NCBI GenBank assembly: GCA_044432945.1
Contig: JAWXUD010000013.1
Location: forward strand, 1 to 50,551
Reading direction: 5' to 3'
Origin: JAWXUD01 sp044432945
GTDB lineage: Bacteria > Cyanobacteriota > Vampirovibrionia > Gastranaerophilales > Gastranaerophilaceae
DNA length: 50,551 nt
Positions 48,568 through 50,551 of this stretch are shown here, in pieces (the first letter of the stretch is position 1; each line of letters starts with the position of its first letter). Below the pieces are notes generated by a model that saw only the letters and a list, made by a program, of their open reading frames with translations, had not been told where the DNA came from and searched no databases. The translations under genes were made by a program, and so were the position numbers.

Positions 48568-50076
48568 ATGGCGATAAATTCTGTTAATACAGTTAATAAT
48601 GAAAATAATCTATTGGCGTTGAAGGCGAAATATTCTCAAGCACCTTCCACCCCGCCTGCGTTATCTGCTCCAAATTATAATAATGAGATTTCTCAAGATA
48701 GTTTTGAAAAAACGAACGAAGATAAAAAAACTAAAAAGAAGCTTTCATTAGCCGCAAAAATTGGTATTGGCGTTGTAGGAACTCTTGCAGGGCTTACGAC
48801 TGCGGCTGTTCTCATCTCAAAAGGTAAAGTTGACAAATTAAATAAATTGTATGATGAAAAATTAGTACAAAGAATATTGCCAGAAAAAATGGATTTTGTT
48901 AACGCTACAAATCTTGATGATGCGATAAAATTCGCAAAAGAAACATTTGGCATGGAAGTTGTAGATAAAAATATTTCACTTGAGGCTATGAACTTTGTAA
49001 ATAAAGGATTGGTTGATGTGAGCAACGCTAATAAAGGCAAATTAGTTGTACCTAAAAAACTACATACTTCAACTGGCAAAGATGCTTTAGCAAGTGTTAA
49101 TATTAGTATCGAAAGTTCAAATTTTTCAGATTTAACTATCAACAAAGATTATTTTGATGACAAAGTTCTTACTGAAAAATTAAAAACATGGTTACGTATG
49201 GACGCAAAACCAAAATCATCATCTAAAGCTGGAGCGGGGACACCAACACCAACACCAACACCAACATCAACACCAACACCAACATCAACACCAACATCAA
49301 AAACTCAATCAGCAAAAGGTGTTTCTGGCGAAAAAGCTCGAAAAACAATACTTATAAAACCAGATAAAGAAATACAAGATTTACAAGCTAAATTTAAACT
49401 AGACCCGAATTCGTTGAGTATTGAAGAAAAAAGATTATTATATACAAATATGGCACATTCATATGAACAAACTTATTATACAGTGATAAATACAGCACAA
49501 CAAAAAGGAATTGATGTTGATGTAATTAAATTCATGAGAGCTTCGGCAAATGAAAAATATGTTGAAATATCTAGATTAGTTAATGAGATAAGCAATAAAT
49601 TAAATATTGATGGATTATCTGTTAACATCCCCCCAAAAACGCCTTATAGCACTATGTATCATGAATTAGGTCACTTGCAAGATTCTGCTGAAAACTTGAA
49701 AAAACTTGATATAATGACATGGAAATTTGATTTAGGGCAAATATGGCGTGATGCTAAAAATGGCGTCAAAGATAATAGAATGAATGTAGATCAAATATCA
49801 AATCGTTGGGGTAGGTTGAATGATGATATGAAAAAAGCTTTGTCGACTAATCCAGAAGATTTAAAAAAGGCAGTGCCTGATTTATATGAATTTTTACATA
49901 ATAAAGAATCGCAAATGACAGCATTTAGTGTTTCTGGTTACGCAAGTACAGGGATTGGTGAATTTATAGCTGAAGTGTATGCTAAAGCGATGAGTGGTCA
50001 AAAATTGCCTCAAAATGTACTAGATTTATATAAAAAATATAATGGTCCCGCACTTCCAGTTATTGCAAAAACTTAA
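48568..50076 (+). CDS. Membrane-anchored zincin-like protein with Thr-Pro linker
   Basis: A 502-residue protein. The polar N-terminus (1-68) holds SQDSFEKTNEDKKTKKK, then one membrane segment, KIGIGVVGTLAGLTTAAVLI (about 69-88). A first soluble domain (about 90-215) is joined by a low-complexity Thr-Pro-Ser linker (about 224-247) to a second domain with the zinc motif YHELGHLQD (His365, Glu366, His369). A downstream GEFIAEVYAKA (Glu465/Glu469) could supply the third ligand as in gluzincins. GGGAAAATTAA precedes the ATG. Substrate unknown; orientation of the membrane segment decides whether it acts outside the cell. Confidence 0.75.
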   Translation: MAINSVNTVNNENNLLALKAKYSQAPSTPPALSAPNYNNEISQDSFEKTNEDKKTKKKLSLAAKIGIGVVGTLAGLTTAAVLISKGKVDKLNKLYDEKLVQRILPEKMDFVNATNLDDAIKFAKETFGMEVVDKNISLEAMNFVNKGLVDVSNANKGKLVVPKKLHTSTGKDALASVNISIESSNFSDLTINKDYFDDKVLTEKLKTWLRMDAKPKSSSKAGAGTPTPTPTPTSTPTPTSTPTSKTQSAKGVSGEKARKTILIKPDKEIQDLQAKFKLDPNSLSIEEKRLLYTNMAHSYEQTYYTVINTAQQKGIDVDVIKFMRASANEKYVEISRLVNEISNKLNIDGLSVNIPPKTPYSTMYHELGHLQDSAENLKKLDIMTWKFDLGQIWRDAKNGVKDNRMNVDQISNRWGRLNDDMKKALSTNPEDLKKAVPDLYEFLHNKESQMTAFSVSGYASTGIGEFIAEVYAKAMSGQKLPQNVLDLYKKYNGPALPVIAKT

Positions 50077-50101
50077 AATCATGTAATTAAATATTTTATA
50101 A

Positions 50102-50139
50102 ACAAACTCTGCTGTTCATATATGAACAGCAGAGTTTGT
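50102..50139 (+). repeat. Palindromic hairpin, copy 2 (terminator-like)
   Basis: A perfect 38-base palindrome with the same core arms as copy 1 (AAACTCTGCTGTTCATA and its complement), preceded again by TTTATAAAC. It lies 25 bases behind the zincin stop. No T-run. Confidence 0.8.
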
Positions 50140-50264
50140 AATGCGGATATGATTTTATTTGTTATGTAACAGTTTGTAAATATTATCTTCAATTTATTAA
50201 AGTTTTTGGTTAAACCTGCCGATAAATAATATGTAATTAAAACCGAAACAGGAGACCCCCAAAA

Positions 50265-50420
50265 ATGATTAACAAGATTTCTACACCTTCAAGCAATGTA
50301 TGCGAGAACGTGAATTATATATTAAGAGGAGCAAAAAAACGCCGTTCTATGGCGTTAGCATCAGTACAAACGATTAATACTGATGCGGGTATTAAGAACA
50401 AACTGCAGGCAGTGAAATAA
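50265..50420 (+). CDS. Small basic protein, 51 residues
   Basis: AGGAG stands ten bases before an ATG that opens MINKISTPSSNVCENVNYIL, followed by RGAKKRRSMALASVQTINTD and a TAA at 50418-50420. It has a basic centre and no membrane segment. A terminator lies about 40 bases downstream, which supports a true gene. No family recognised. Confidence 0.6.
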   Translation: MINKISTPSSNVCENVNYILRGAKKRRSMALASVQTINTDAGIKNKLQAVK

Positions 50421-50461
50421 AGAAAAGAGCTTATTTATTTAAATGATTAGAGAGATTTATC

Positions 50462-50487
50462 AAAAACAGGTTAAAACCTGTTTTTTT
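50462..50487 (+). terminator. Terminator of the 51-residue protein gene
   Basis: Arms AAAAACAGGTT (50462-50472) and AACCTGTTTTT (50475-50485), continuing T-run to 50487. Confidence 0.85.
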
Positions 50488-50522
50488 ATTTTATAAAATA
50501 TAATATTTATAAATACTACTTA

Positions 50523-50551
50523 GTGGCGATTTTGTGAAACAAAATCGCCAC
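50523..50551. repeat. Inverted repeat at the window edge
   Basis: Perfect 13-base arms GTGGCGATTTTGT (50523-50535) and ACAAAATCGCCAC (50539-50551), loop GAA. Likely the terminator of a gene outside the window, strand undecided. Confidence 0.55.

Noticed and set aside
48693..49145. 150-codon minus-strand frame inside the zincin gene
   Set aside because: Shadow of the coding strand; no ribosome site or promoter on the minus strand.

Overview
The window looks like a chromosomal segment of an uncultured, AT-rich, anaerobic gut bacterium of the Gastranaerophilales (Vampirovibrionia, formerly Melainabacteria, non-photosynthetic relatives of cyanobacteria). The reasons are two type IV pilin-like proteins with the N-terminus FTLAEVLITLGIIGVV, an HydE [FeFe]-hydrogenase maturase, a ThrRS without TGS domain, a PerR/rubredoxin/flavodiiron oxygen-defence operon, and several lineage-style membrane or surface proteins without known family. 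This assignment is inference; no rRNA or phylogenetic marker was compared. I see no prophage, CRISPR array or transposase.

Layout. 1-7.9 kb: end of an unknown gene, then a tightly overlapping smc-scpA-scpB operon that also carries a membrane-anchored TPR/matrixin-like metalloprotease, followed by an FAD-dependent dehydrogenase. 8-14.6 kb, mostly minus strand: metK with a possible structured leader, glmS with a 54-codon gene behind it, and an ssb-dtnK-pdxA operon suggesting acid-sugar (D-threonate type) catabolism. 14.9-21.4 kb, plus strand: a GAF-GGDEF-HD-GYP cyclic-di-GMP protein, a zinc-ribbon protein, then a four-gene operon headed by a MotA/ZorA-like and a MotB/ZorB-like membrane protein. 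21.4-27.5 kb: uvrC (short), two XRE regulators, a pilin-like gene whose prepilin leader holds palindromic repeats in frame, a small HAD phosphatase and thrS.

27.7-36.9 kb: an ArsB/NhaD-type transporter with a beta carbonic anhydrase; perR-rubredoxin-flavodiiron protein on the minus strand; an M16 peptidase; and a two-gene partner-switching module (STAS antagonist plus a membrane SpoIIE phosphatase fused to an RsbW-like kinase domain). 36.9-39.7 kb: an odd intergenic leader, a LysM/annexin-like 492-residue protein, and a scarred region with a broken minus-strand gene and a promoterless fragment-like ORF. 39.7-46.4 kb: murI with an AMIN/amidase_3 amidase, a small LuxR-type regulator, tRNA-Arg(ACG), an XRE gene, a second pilin-like gene, an XRE pseudogene, cysK and hydE. 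46.4-50.5 kb: a Spy-like periplasmic protein, a tandem pair of related membrane proteins, and a membrane-anchored zincin gene with a pentanucleotide repeat in its leader and near-identical palindromes on both sides, then a 51-codon gene.

The most interesting candidates for undescribed biology are the ZorAB-like motor pair coupled to a UPF0210 gene (17.8-21.4 kb), the in-frame palindromic insertions in a prepilin leader (23.5-23.8 kb), and the surface-protein island at 47.1-50.1 kb. Consensus promoters of the TTGACA-N17-TATAAT type and rho-independent hairpins are readable throughout, and at least two genes (uvrC, hydE) appear to be transcribed as leaderless mRNAs.
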